This document shows, in pieces, positions 8,118 through 17,117 of a DNA stretch of 64,000 nucleotides. Origin of the DNA: Akkermansiaceae bacterium (GTDB lineage Bacteria > Verrucomicrobiota > Verrucomicrobiia > Verrucomicrobiales > Akkermansiaceae); contig JACKQB010000005.1 in NCBI GenBank assembly GCA_024233115.1, positions 248,001 to 312,000 of the forward strand, in the 5' to 3' direction. The notes under the pieces are model-generated. The model was not told the DNA's origin. It did not search any database and worked only from the letters and a program-made list of their open reading frames with translations. Position 1 is the first letter of the stretch, and every line of letters begins with the position of its first letter. A program made the translations under genes and the position numbers.

Positions 8118-8732
8118 CTACCAGCTCCGCCTGTATCTCAGAATCCCCTCGCCAATCCCCTCGGCGAGCGACTGGCGATACCATGCCTTTTTCATCCGCG
8201 AACGCTCATTGTTGTTACTGACAAAACCACATTCGACCAGGATGGCCGGGTGCTTGGAGTGGCGGATGACGTAGAAGCGGGCGTATTTGACACCGCGGTT
8301 AGGTGTGCGCAGTTTGCTGGAAATGCCGTGTTGCACATAGGTGGCGAGTTTTTTCCCCTCGGCGCCGTAGTAGTAGGTTTCCAGCCCGCTGGGGTCACGT
8401 TTCCAGGTGTGGTTGTAATGCACACTCACAAAAATGGAGTTGCTGTACCGGTTGCCGAAGCTGACCCGCCCGGGCAGTGAGATAAACACATCACTGCGGC
8501 GCGTTGTTTTGGTGCGGATACCTTTTTGTTTCAGGTAATACTCAAGACGCAGCGCGGTATCCAGGGCGAGATGTTTCTCATAGACCTGACCGTGGCTTGC
8601 GCCCTTGTCGTGCCCGCCGTGACCCGCATCAATGATCACGTAGCGGAAACTTTTCGCCATCAGCCCGCCGGGTAGGACGGTTAGCATGGCGAGGATGGTG
8701 AGAATGAGGGTGCGCGTTGTTGGGATGGACAT
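8118..8732 (-). CDS. N-acetylmuramoyl-L-alanine amidase (Amidase_3)
   Basis: A 204-residue exported zinc amidase that cleaves the bond between muramic acid and L-alanine in peptidoglycan. The signal peptide ends near residue 26. The zinc ligands are visible as DAGHGG (His38), Glu52 and SVHYN (His105), and the catalytic Glu167 is in VECGF. The chain is a single catalytic domain with no SPOR, LysM or AMIN targeting domain. It is the last gene of a minus-strand group with the secreted protein and the pseudokinase upstream. Confidence 0.9.
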   Translation of the reverse strand: MSIPTTRTLILTILAMLTVLPGGLMAKSFRYVIIDAGHGGHDKGASHGQVYEKHLALDTALRLEYYLKQKGIRTKTTRRSDVFISLPGRVSFGNRYSNSIFVSVHYNHTWKRDPSGLETYYYGAEGKKLATYVQHGISSKLRTPNRGVKYARFYVIRHSKHPAILVECGFVSNNNERSRMKKAWYRQSLAEGIGEGILRYRRSW

Positions 8733-8794
8733 TCGTTGGAAAAGGAAATGGGGATGACGGAAGTGGTTTGAAATGCTTGTTCAAGCAGGTCGGC

Positions 8795-9748
8795 CTACTT
8801 GTAGATAAACGGAGGACGCTCGGAAATGTTGTGGATTTTCCTTTCTTGCTCGGCCTCGGCCTCGGCAGAGTAGGGGACACCGCCGGCCACCCTGACTACA
8901 CCATCACCGAGGTCGACCAGGCGTGGATCACCCGATGCGCCCCGTTTGTGGTATGAGGTGAATTTGACCTGACCGTTGGGGGTGATGCAGGTGTGCCCGA
9001 AGAGGTCGGGTTTGACCTGGTAGATCGCGTGCATATTGTTGTCGCGATCCAGCGTGCCCGTCGGCCGGTGGAAGGTGAGGATTTTGCCCAGGGGGATGGT
9101 GGCGATGTTCTGTCCCCTGTTGGATGAGGATACATGGGCGAAGAGTTCCATGGCGCGATTGCCGGTAAAGGTCATCAGTTGATACTCGCGGATCTCCCCG
9201 GGTGCCTTGGGGATGCCGGCCCGCTGGACCCAGACCGTCCGGCCATTGGTAACGGTGAAATGTGCCCGGTTCGAGGTGAAGCCGTTGCGTGTCAATCCAG
9301 GCATGTTGACCACCGCCTGGCAGGTGTAGTTACCCATGCTGCCGAGTGCATACGATACGTTGAGTGAGACGTTGCGGGCCACGGTCTGACCCGAGGGAAT
9401 CACCACGTTGCCGTAGTTGACCTGGCGGGCGATGGGGATGACCCGACCGCTGGAGGTGATGTGGAAATTGAGCCAGGGTCGGCTGTTTTCAGTACGCAGG
9501 ACAAGCTGCCTGCCGGAATGGTTGGTGATGTGGACCGTCGCTGTTACCGGCTCGTTGAGGATGTAGTTCGACTTGTTCATCTGCAGGCGGACGGCCACCT
9601 GGGCACCGGCTTGCGGGAGGGTGGACAGGATGACAAAAAAGGCCAGCAGCAGGCCGGTCAGGCCGGTTGGTCTGCGCATCCGGTTGTTGCCGGCCAGGTT
9701 GGGGCGGGCAGGCATGGATGGGGTGTGGAGTCGGGTGTGGTGGCTCAT
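8795..9748 (-). CDS. Exported protein of unknown function
   Basis: A 317-residue protein I cannot assign. The ATG at 9748 is favoured by an AAAGGA element eight bases before it, although the hydrophobic signal (GLTGLLLAFFVILSTLPQAGAQ) starts about residue 29. Residues about 50-175 have a beta-sandwich pattern reminiscent of intracellular proteinase inhibitor or CARDB-like domains (YILNEPVTATVHITNHSG). The later half is also beta-rich. The end is a charged helix followed by ISERPPFIYK. It lies between the pseudokinase and the amidase with short gaps, so it is probably co-transcribed and may act in the envelope. Confidence 0.6.
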   Translation of the reverse strand: MSHHTRLHTPSMPARPNLAGNNRMRRPTGLTGLLLAFFVILSTLPQAGAQVAVRLQMNKSNYILNEPVTATVHITNHSGRQLVLRTENSRPWLNFHITSSGRVIPIARQVNYGNVVIPSGQTVARNVSLNVSYALGSMGNYTCQAVVNMPGLTRNGFTSNRAHFTVTNGRTVWVQRAGIPKAPGEIREYQLMTFTGNRAMELFAHVSSSNRGQNIATIPLGKILTFHRPTGTLDRDNNMHAIYQVKPDLFGHTCITPNGQVKFTSYHKRGASGDPRLVDLGDGVVRVAGGVPYSAEAEAEQERKIHNISERPPFIYK

Positions 9749-9784
9749 AGGTGATTTCCTTTCTAGGCTGTATTCGATCGTGCG

Positions 9785-11308
9785 TCAATCTTCCTGTGGA
9801 GAGTTACTCAAGGTCCGGAATCCAAGGTCGTTCCTGCGGAGGCTCCGGTCATCCACCCACTCACGGGCGCGGGCACCATACTTGGGCCGCAGGTAGGACG
9901 CACCACAAATGACATACCTGGGTGGCAGTGAGGGGTCCGCCGGATTGAGGCATTTCTTGCGCATCCACTCACTGACATTGCCCGCCATACCGCAGATCCC
10001 GTGGCTGGTTTGCTCGGTCTGGTCAACCGGGCTCCAGCCCGAAGCCTCCAACTTGCTCGGATCACTACCGGCTGAGCATGCGGCATACCACTCCTCGCGG
10101 GTGGGCAGTCGGCGCCCCTTCCACACGGCATAGGCGTAGGCATCCCACCAGTCGACCCCGACCACGGGATAGTTCAGGTCGACATGGAGCGTATTCCATG
10201 TTTCCCCCTCCTTGGCCGCAGCGAGGAGATTGGCCCAGTCGTCGGGCTCGTGGGACGTTTTATCCTTCGGTTGTTCCTCGTGCTGGTAGACGGTTTTCAT
10301 ATCGTCGGCCAACTGGTCAAGCACCTCGAGGAACTCGGCATACTCACCGATGGTGACTTCGTGCGCATCAATCCAGAAGTCCCGCATCTTGACCTGGAAT
10401 CCGTCGGGACCCGGGTATTTTCCAGCCGGAATATGCACCATGTCCCGCATCTGGCGTTTGGCCGGCGGGGTTTTGCGGGTGGAGAAATAATAGACCAAAC
10501 CACCAATGATCAACAGGATGGCAAGGATCGACAGAAATTGACCGATCGCGGCATGGGAAACGTCCGGCCGCATACGCATGGTCGGGCTTTGGATTTGGTC
10601 GCGCGCATTCGGTTCCGCGAGCTGGCGCTCCACCTTGTCGGCCAGATCGTGGATTTGCATCCAGGTGAGTGCCTGTTCACGCTCGCGGTCCGCCATATAA
10701 TCACAGAGTGAACTGGTTCTCGTCGAGCCCGGCTGGCCCGGCTCGAGCAGGTCCTGCATCAGCCGACCAACCATTTCCTTGTCCTGGGTGCCGACGGATG
10801 GGTCGGGCGCCCCACTGATGGCCATGTTGGCGATGCGGCAGTGGTACTTGTCATCGATGTAGATGTCGTGGGGCGACAGCGGCAGCGAGGCGATGCCGTG
10901 TGCTTCCAGGTAATTGCAGGCTCCGGCAATATTGCGGATGATGCGTGCCGTCTGGATAGGGCTGATGCTCGTGCCCTCGTCGTGGCAGCTTGCCAGGTTT
11001 TTACCGTGGAGCTTTTCCATGGCAAAAAAGCACTGGTCCCCCTCGTTGACAGCCTCAAGCACGGAGGCGATCAAGGGGTGGTCGACCGAGGCCTTGGTCC
11101 GGACATCGCTGATAAAACCTTCCCTGGATGCGGGGTCTTTTTTGATCCCGTCGTCGAGGGCACAAAGGGAGACTTCACGCTGGACCGATATCTGGGTGGC
11201 GGTCCAGGTGGAGGTGTTGGTGCCCTTGGAAATCAACTCCCCCATGAGGTAGTCCCCGATGTGGGTTCCTGGGGTGAAGGTGTGCTCCGGTTCCGTTGGC
11301 ATGGTCAT
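9785..11308 (-). CDS. Membrane pseudokinase fused to an FGE-sulfatase-like domain
   Basis: A 507-residue protein with a serine/threonine kinase-like domain (about 15-235), a transmembrane helix (about 260-280, FLSILAILLIIGGLVYYF) and a formylglycine-generating-enzyme-like domain outside (about 290-500). Kinase landmarks are degraded: the VAIK lysine is absent (SLCALD), the HRDLKPxN loop reads SLPLSPHDIYID, and no DFG is seen (IANMAIS). It is therefore probably a pseudokinase. The FGE-like part keeps the fold signature (DFWIDAHEVTIGEYAEFL, PVVGVDWWDAYAYAVWKGRRLPT, GNVSEWM) but the C-terminal Cys pair is missing (GASYLRPKYGARARE). It is thus unlikely to mature sulfatases and more likely senses or binds something in the periplasm. 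Confidence 0.75.
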   Translation of the reverse strand: MTMPTEPEHTFTPGTHIGDYLMGELISKGTNTSTWTATQISVQREVSLCALDDGIKKDPASREGFISDVRTKASVDHPLIASVLEAVNEGDQCFFAMEKLHGKNLASCHDEGTSISPIQTARIIRNIAGACNYLEAHGIASLPLSPHDIYIDDKYHCRIANMAISGAPDPSVGTQDKEMVGRLMQDLLEPGQPGSTRTSSLCDYMADREREQALTWMQIHDLADKVERQLAEPNARDQIQSPTMRMRPDVSHAAIGQFLSILAILLIIGGLVYYFSTRKTPPAKRQMRDMVHIPAGKYPGPDGFQVKMRDFWIDAHEVTIGEYAEFLEVLDQLADDMKTVYQHEEQPKDKTSHEPDDWANLLAAAKEGETWNTLHVDLNYPVVGVDWWDAYAYAVWKGRRLPTREEWYAACSAGSDPSKLEASGWSPVDQTEQTSHGICGMAGNVSEWMRKKCLNPADPSLPPRYVICGASYLRPKYGARAREWVDDRSLRRNDLGFRTLSNSPQED

Positions 11309-11789
11309 AGTGGAATGATACGCGACTTGTGTAGCGTAATTTCACCATCAGGCAATGGCCAATCCTATTTTTGGCCCGTCATATTTTCCAGGCCGATTGA
11401 CGGGTGGGAGGACGGGATCGCAAAGAAGAAGCCGGCCACCTGGATTTTCGGCAAAGTCCTGCCTGCGGTTTTTTGCCAGGGCGCTCAAGCCAGGGGCGAA
11501 ATGGCAATAATGTTGTCTGATCAACCGCGAATGGACGGGCATGGACACGCATTTTTTATATTCCAAGCACCCCAAGTGGTGGAGATGGACCCGATGAAAA
11601 TCAAATCAAGCCAGTTTCGATGAGACAAGATACTCATTCGGGTAAATGCGCGTCCATTCGCGGTTCGAAAATCCCGAGCTTGCTCGCACTGGGTTTTTAG
11701 CCGTCATTTTTTACTTGAGATTTAGACCATGCTTTTTAGAAAGAAACGTGTCACATATGTTGTGGCTCATATAACAGACTCCCAATCCA
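11309..11789. repeat. Non-coding interval with 14-base inverted repeat
   Basis: This 480-base gap between the divergent pseudokinase and LacI genes has no convincing gene. It contains a perfect 14-base inverted repeat, AACCGCGAATGGAC at 11523-11536 and its complement at 11652-11665. The phrase GAATGGACGGGCATGGACAC next to the first arm looks like a dispersed intergenic element. The arms are too far apart for a simple terminator. Promoters for both flanking genes must lie here, but I could not pick them with confidence. Confidence 0.55.
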
Positions 11790-12836
11790 TTGAAAATTAC
11801 AAGAAAAACGATCGCGGAGAAAGCTGGGGTATCTGTTTCTACAGTAGGTATGATCCTGAGCGGCCAGGGTGAGCGTTACAGCAAGACGACCCAAGCGAAG
11901 GTGCTGAAGTGTGCCGATGACCTCGGCTACCGTGTCGACATCAACGCCCGGGCCATGAAGCTCAACCGGTCGCTGCTGATCGGGGTGTTGCTCAACGAGG
12001 TGAACTCCCATTTCTCGGCTTCCTTTTTGCAGGGCTTGCAATCGGTATTGAAAGACACGGATTACTCACCGCTGGTCTTTTTCTCAGGTCACCCGGATGA
12101 TGAAAACCTCAGCCTCGAGCGTTGTCTGGACCGGCAGGTGGATGCCATGGTTGTCAACTGTACGGCGGTGCCCGGAAGAACCGCCCGTAGCAGGTTTGCG
12201 GAAAAATTGAAGCAGTCAAAGATTCCGGTGGTGGAGATCTTTGGTAACATCCTCCCGGATATTACCAATGTCGATCACGATAACAGGATTGGAGGTCGTG
12301 ATGCCACTGAGTATCTGATCGCACAGGGACATCGCAACATCGGTCTTCTTACCCATAAGCATTACGACGACCAGTTGCTTCACCATGATGCGTGGCAGCA
12401 TTTCCTCGGGTATGAGGATGCCATGCGTGCACATGGCTTGGACTCCATGGTCCTGGCCCAGGAGCTGAGTGAGTCGCTGGAGATGGACCCCGCGTTTTTG
12501 GAGGCTGGAAAAGGGGCACTCGACCTCGTGCTCGAGCATCCGAACCGACCCAGCGCCCTGGTTTGTTACAACGATTTGTTGGCCTACGGGGTGATCCACG
12601 CTTGCAGGAAAAAGAAGATGGTGGTGCCGGAGGAGATCTCGATCATCGGACAGGGAGACCTCGCCCTGTCGGGTATCATCAATCCCGCACTGACATCGGT
12701 GTCACCCCACTACTACGAGATAGGGCTTACCGCCGGTAGGACGCTTCTGGCGAAGCTGGACGGCGAGGACGTTGCCAGCCAGACCGTCAAACCCATCCTT
12801 GCCCATCGGGAGTCGACCTGTCCGCCGTCGGCATGA
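11790..12836 (+). CDS. LacI family transcriptional regulator
   Basis: A 348-residue DNA-binding repressor or activator. The start is TTG at 11790. Residues 1-60 are the LacI helix-turn-helix and hinge (ITRKTIAEKAGVSVSTVGMILSG, then RAMKLNRS), and about 61-345 a periplasmic-binding-protein-like sensor domain (IGVLLNEVNSHFSASFLQG, DAMVVNC, VDHDNRIGGRDATEYLI, CYNDLLAYGVI). It stands directly upstream of a hydrolase, a symporter and a GH20 gene on the same strand, so its effector is probably a sugar released or imported by that cluster. A 13-base palindrome AGACTAATAGTCT at 12906-12918, in the gap before the hydrolase gene, is a possible operator. Confidence 0.9.
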   Translation: MKITRKTIAEKAGVSVSTVGMILSGQGERYSKTTQAKVLKCADDLGYRVDINARAMKLNRSLLIGVLLNEVNSHFSASFLQGLQSVLKDTDYSPLVFFSGHPDDENLSLERCLDRQVDAMVVNCTAVPGRTARSRFAEKLKQSKIPVVEIFGNILPDITNVDHDNRIGGRDATEYLIAQGHRNIGLLTHKHYDDQLLHHDAWQHFLGYEDAMRAHGLDSMVLAQELSESLEMDPAFLEAGKGALDLVLEHPNRPSALVCYNDLLAYGVIHACRKKKMVVPEEISIIGQGDLALSGIINPALTSVSPHYYEIGLTAGRTLLAKLDGEDVASQTVKPILAHRESTCPPSA

Positions 12837-12984
12837 TATGAGGGTCCGCATGCTTGCGGCGGGCTGGCTTCATGGCCACCTCATCCCGGCAATCGCCCGT
12901 TGAGCAGACTAATAGTCTCGACACTATAACCCGGGGCATCTACACAGCCACTACTGACACGGATAACCACCACCGTCTGCGCCC

Positions 12985-15054
12985 ATGCAATACCCGGAAG
13001 AAAAATTGTCTGCATCCCAGCATGGCTGGTATGCGCTGCGCCGCACCCTGCCGCCGCATGCGTTTGAGGCCGGTCTGTCTGAGTTGGTGGAGCTGGCCGG
13101 ACCGATGGGGCTCGACGAGGTGATTGTCATCGTGGACCCCGAGGAGTTCAACCACGGGCACACGCCCCTGGCGTGGGTGGATGACTATTTACCGAGGCTG
13201 TGCCGGGCGCGGGATGCACTGCGGCAAGCGGGTGTCGTTTATTCGCTGAACCCCTGGACCACCCTCGGGCACGCGGACCGCGGACGGCCGATGATTGACG
13301 GCGCGCGGTGTATGGTTGGCCACGACGGCAGGGTTGCGCGCAGCACCGCATGCCCACTCTGCCCCGAATGGCGGGCCTACATGCGGAGCTACTGGCGCAA
13401 GCTGGCGGGTACGGAGCCCGCGGTGATCTGGGTGGAGGATGACATCCGCAGCTTTAATCACGCGCCTGTGCAGTTCGGCTGTTTCTGTGACGCGCACCTG
13501 GAGCGGTTCTCGGAGTTCGCCGGGGAAAAGGTCGACCGTCAATCGCTGGTGGATGCCTTGGAAAGACCCGGCCCACCCCACCCGTGGCGGGCGCTGTGGA
13601 TGCGGCTGCAGGGCGATGTCATGGTGGATACCGCCGCTTTGTTAGGAGATTGTGTGCGCGAGGTGTCGCCGGGGACCCGTCTGGGCCTGATGTCCAGCGG
13701 ACCGAGGAACCACGCCGTGGAAGGACGCGACTGGTCGCGTTTCTGCGAGGCGCTCGGCGGTGGGCAGCCCGTTTACAGTCGTCCTACCATGGGCTGTTAC
13801 GACGAGGGCTGGGCGAGTCCGCGCGGACTATATTTCTCACAGGACTCGGTGAAGCTGACCCGGCATGTCTGCCCGCCCGCGACCATTGATCTAACCGAGG
13901 TGGAAAACGTCCACTTCTCGGCCTATGCGAACAGCAGGCTTTTCAGCGAGCTTAAAATAATGACGAGCATCGCGTATGGGGCCGCCGGTGTGACCATGAA
14001 CACCTTTGACCACATGGGCACTCCCATGCGTGAGGACGAGGCCGCCGTCCAGGCGCTCTCCGGCAGCAAGGCCCGGATGCTGTCGCTGGGACGGGAAACC
14101 ACGAAAGCGGGTGCGTATCGCGGGGTGCGGCTTCATTTTCCGACCGATCTCGCCTGCCACAAACAGCTGCGGCAGGGCGAGTCCCTGGCCAGTCTGCAGA
14201 GCCACGGCCAGGAGGCCGTTGAGATGTTTGAAACGCACGGGCTTGCGACGACGTACGACGAATCACCGGTGTCGGCACTCACGGGACAGATTCCGCGGGC
14301 GCTTTCCGATGATACGATACTGCGTCTGTTAGGCGGCGGGCTTTTCCTCGATGGCGAGGCGGCGTCGATACTCGTCGAGCGTGGATTTGGTGCGGAGATC
14401 GGGGTGGCCGGCTTGTCGGCGGACGTGGGTATCAACGATCCGCTGCTGGCGCCGCTCGCGGCCGAAGAGCATATGCATCCCGGGTTTGATGGCGCGGAAA
14501 ACAATTACCTCACCTGTTTGCTGCCGAGCTTCAGTCATGACGCGCGGTTCTACCCGGCGGAGCTGTTGGACGGGGCGGAGGTGGTTAGTCGGCTTGTCGA
14601 TAACGAGCGCAGGGTGCGGCAGGCGTGTATGATTGCTTTTGAAAATGAGCGCGGCGGGCGTGTTGTCACCCACCTGTGGAAGCTGTCGTCGGCGTGGGGC
14701 GCGGGTTTCAAACATGCCAAGCGCGCCACCCAACTGCAAGCGGCCGTCCGCTGGATATCCGGGGACCGGCCGCCATTGATCACCACCGGTGGCGCCTACC
14801 CGCTGGCGATGTACCGGGACCTCGGCACCGCATCCATCCTCGGCATGGCGAACCTCGGCTTCGATGCCTGGCCGCAGGTGACCTGGGAATTTTACGCACC
14901 ACAGCCTCCCGCATCCGTGAGCTGCCTTGCCGTGGACGGGCGTTGGCTGCCGGCAACGGACCTGACGATCGATCACCGGCAGGGCCGGTGCCTGCTGCGC
15001 CTGAACCGGCCCGTGGCTTTTGGCGAGAGCGTCTTTTTGAAACTACATTTCTAA
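12985..15054 (+). CDS. Putative TIM-barrel glycoside hydrolase, GH42/GH164-like, unclassified
   Basis: A 689-residue protein without a signal peptide, so probably cytoplasmic. The first 340 residues alternate in a TIM-barrel way (LDEVIVIVDPEEFN, VVYSLNPWTT, VIWVEDDIRS, GLMSSGP, TEVENVHFSAYANSRL). Glu151 in WVEDDIR and Glu305/Glu307 in TEVENV are candidate acid/base and nucleophile. A segment with FGCFCDAH resembles GH42-type cofolding loops. The middle and C-terminal parts resemble the trimerisation and beta domains of GH42-like enzymes. I cannot place it in a CAZy family. It lies between a LacI regulator and an SSS symporter (4-base gap), so it likely cleaves an imported oligosaccharide. Confidence 0.55.
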   Translation: MQYPEEKLSASQHGWYALRRTLPPHAFEAGLSELVELAGPMGLDEVIVIVDPEEFNHGHTPLAWVDDYLPRLCRARDALRQAGVVYSLNPWTTLGHADRGRPMIDGARCMVGHDGRVARSTACPLCPEWRAYMRSYWRKLAGTEPAVIWVEDDIRSFNHAPVQFGCFCDAHLERFSEFAGEKVDRQSLVDALERPGPPHPWRALWMRLQGDVMVDTAALLGDCVREVSPGTRLGLMSSGPRNHAVEGRDWSRFCEALGGGQPVYSRPTMGCYDEGWASPRGLYFSQDSVKLTRHVCPPATIDLTEVENVHFSAYANSRLFSELKIMTSIAYGAAGVTMNTFDHMGTPMREDEAAVQALSGSKARMLSLGRETTKAGAYRGVRLHFPTDLACHKQLRQGESLASLQSHGQEAVEMFETHGLATTYDESPVSALTGQIPRALSDDTILRLLGGGLFLDGEAASILVERGFGAEIGVAGLSADVGINDPLLAPLAAEEHMHPGFDGAENNYLTCLLPSFSHDARFYPAELLDGAEVVSRLVDNERRVRQACMIAFENERGGRVVTHLWKLSSAWGAGFKHAKRATQLQAAVRWISGDRPPLITTGGAYPLAMYRDLGTASILGMANLGFDAWPQVTWEFYAPQPPASVSCLAVDGRWLPATDLTIDHRQGRCLLRLNRPVAFGESVFLKLHF

Positions 15055-15058
15055 CATT

Positions 15059-17026
15059 ATGAACTTCACAACAATCGACTGGCTCATCGTAGCCGCATTC
15101 CTTCTCTTTTTGGTGGTCACCGTGGTGCGCACCAACAAACACACCCAGAGTGTCTCCGACTTCCTGGCCGGTGGCCGGTCGGGCGGCCGATACATGATGA
15201 GCGCGGGCAGCGGCATGGTGTGGATCGGGGCGATCAACATCATCGCGATGTTCGAGCTCTACCACGGCGCCGGATTTGTGGCGATGTGGATGGTGATGCT
15301 GACCACGCCCTTTTACCTGGCGCTCAATATCTCGGGGTTTGGAGTGTGCCGCTTCCGTGAAACCCGCGCTCTAACAGTCGCGCAGTTTGTCGAGTCGCGC
15401 TACAGCAAGGGTTTGCGCATCACCTCCGGGGTGATTGCGTGGATTGCCGGGCTGATCAACTTCGGGATTTTCCCCGCGGTGGGAGCGAAGTTTTTCATCA
15501 GCTTCTGTGGTTTCCCCAACCATTTTCAATGCCTGGGGCTGAGCCTGGAAACTTTTCCGGTGGCAATGATTACCTTGCTTGCTGCCTCGCTTTTCTTTGT
15601 ATTCTTTGGCGGCCATATTGCGGTATTGGTGACCGACTGCCTGCAGGGGATGTTCACCCAGGTTGCCTCCCTCATTATCCTGGTGGTGGTGGCGTACCTC
15701 TGGTTCGACTGGACGGCGATCAGCAAGATCCTGCTGGAGCTGCCGGAGGAAGGCAAGTCGCTGGTCAGCCCGTTCAAGGCCGGTGCGGTGGAGGATTTCA
15801 ACGTCTGGTACTTTGTCATCGGGATCGTCGGCGCGTATTACGGGGTCATGTCCAACCTGCAGAACCAGGCGTACGTCGCCTCGGCAAAAAGCGGTCATGA
15901 GTTCCGCATGGGGAGCGTGCTCAACCAGTGGCGCTGGCTCGGGCAGTGTCTGTTTTACATGGTGCTGGTGCTTTGTGCGATGAACGTGATGCACAACCCG
16001 GCCCATGCCGAGCAGGCCGGCATCATCCAGGAAAAGCTGAGCCACCTTTCCGAGGCGGATCGCGGCCAGCGGGTCATCACCGTGGCTCTGACCCAGATCA
16101 TGCCGATCGGTATCGCGGGGCTGTTTTGCACCATCATGCTGGCGGCACTGATCTCGACCTACGACAGCTTCATGCACACCTGGGGCGCCGTTTTCCTGCA
16201 GGACGTGGTGATGCCGTTCCGGAAAAAGCGGTTCACACCCAGGTCGCACATGTGGGCGCTGCGCGGCTCGATCATCCTGGTGTGTGTGTTCGCCTTTTTG
16301 TGGAGCTACTACGTCGGCAGCATGGAGAAGATCCTGATGTATTTCGCGCTGGTGAACAGTATCTGGCTCGGTGGCGCGGGTGCCATCATCATTGGCGGAC
16401 TCTACTGGAAAAGGGGCACCAGCAAAGCCGCCTGGGCCGCCCTCATCACCGGCGTGGTGATCGGTGCCTTCAGTTACGTTGTCACCGAGATGTGGACGGA
16501 TGTCGCACCGCTCCTTGGCTCGTCACTGGAAGATTTCCCGCTGAACCCGCAGGTTCTGTTCTTCGTCAACATTGTGAGCTGCACCATCCTCTATGTTTGT
16601 ATCTCCCTGATAGAAAACAAGGAGCACAACATGGACAAAATGCTCCACCGTGGAAAATACGGGATTGAAGGCGACCAGGTCGCCCACCACGGTGACGCCT
16701 CCACCCTCCAGAAATGCTTCGGTATCACCTCGGAGTTCACCTTTCGTGACCGACTCATCGCCTACGCGATCGTGGGGTGGTTTGTGGCGTGGTTGTTGGT
16801 TTTTGTCGTCGGTACCCTCTACGGTTTTGTAGCCGACCCCTCGGACCAGCAATGGCTCGCGTTCTGGTATGTCTACCTCTGGTGCCTTGGCGGGCTGGCG
16901 GTGGTTACCACCGTCTGGTTTACCCTCGGGGGCGTCAGGGACCTGAAGGATTTCTATCATGCCATCCGCCATATTGAACGCGACCACACCGACGACGGAT
17001 TTGTTGACCATGAGGAAAAAGAATGA
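15059..17026 (+). CDS. SSS-family sodium:solute symporter
   Basis: A 655-residue inner-membrane transporter of the sodium/solute symporter family, importing a sugar or related solute with Na+. It begins with a transmembrane helix (TIDWLIVAAFLLFLVVTVV), followed by the family landmark DFLAGGRSGG near residues 35-43 and about 13 further hydrophobic helices. EFRMGSVLNQWRWLGQ and ISTYDSFMHTWGAVFLQDV fit the core. It has longer C-terminal helices than the shortest members. It starts four bases after the hydrolase stop and precedes the GH20 gene. This suggests it imports a product made outside, for instance an N-acetylhexosamine-containing sugar; substrate is inferred only. Confidence 0.88.
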   Translation: MNFTTIDWLIVAAFLLFLVVTVVRTNKHTQSVSDFLAGGRSGGRYMMSAGSGMVWIGAINIIAMFELYHGAGFVAMWMVMLTTPFYLALNISGFGVCRFRETRALTVAQFVESRYSKGLRITSGVIAWIAGLINFGIFPAVGAKFFISFCGFPNHFQCLGLSLETFPVAMITLLAASLFFVFFGGHIAVLVTDCLQGMFTQVASLIILVVVAYLWFDWTAISKILLELPEEGKSLVSPFKAGAVEDFNVWYFVIGIVGAYYGVMSNLQNQAYVASAKSGHEFRMGSVLNQWRWLGQCLFYMVLVLCAMNVMHNPAHAEQAGIIQEKLSHLSEADRGQRVITVALTQIMPIGIAGLFCTIMLAALISTYDSFMHTWGAVFLQDVVMPFRKKRFTPRSHMWALRGSIILVCVFAFLWSYYVGSMEKILMYFALVNSIWLGGAGAIIIGGLYWKRGTSKAAWAALITGVVIGAFSYVVTEMWTDVAPLLGSSLEDFPLNPQVLFFVNIVSCTILYVCISLIENKEHNMDKMLHRGKYGIEGDQVAHHGDASTLQKCFGITSEFTFRDRLIAYAIVGWFVAWLLVFVVGTLYGFVADPSDQQWLAFWYVYLWCLGGLAVVTTVWFTLGGVRDLKDFYHAIRHIERDHTDDGFVDHEEKE

Positions 17027-17117
17027 TCTCTAACAAGTGGCTGCGTGATCGTTTGCACCCGGGCTTGAATAAGTCCGGAAGCGGCTGATAATGCATCCAC
17101 ACCAACCATTGAAACCT

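Noticed and set aside
9785..11308. Formylglycine-generating enzyme that matures the window's sulfatases
   Set aside because: The C-terminal cysteines needed for catalysis are absent and the domain is attached to a pseudokinase.
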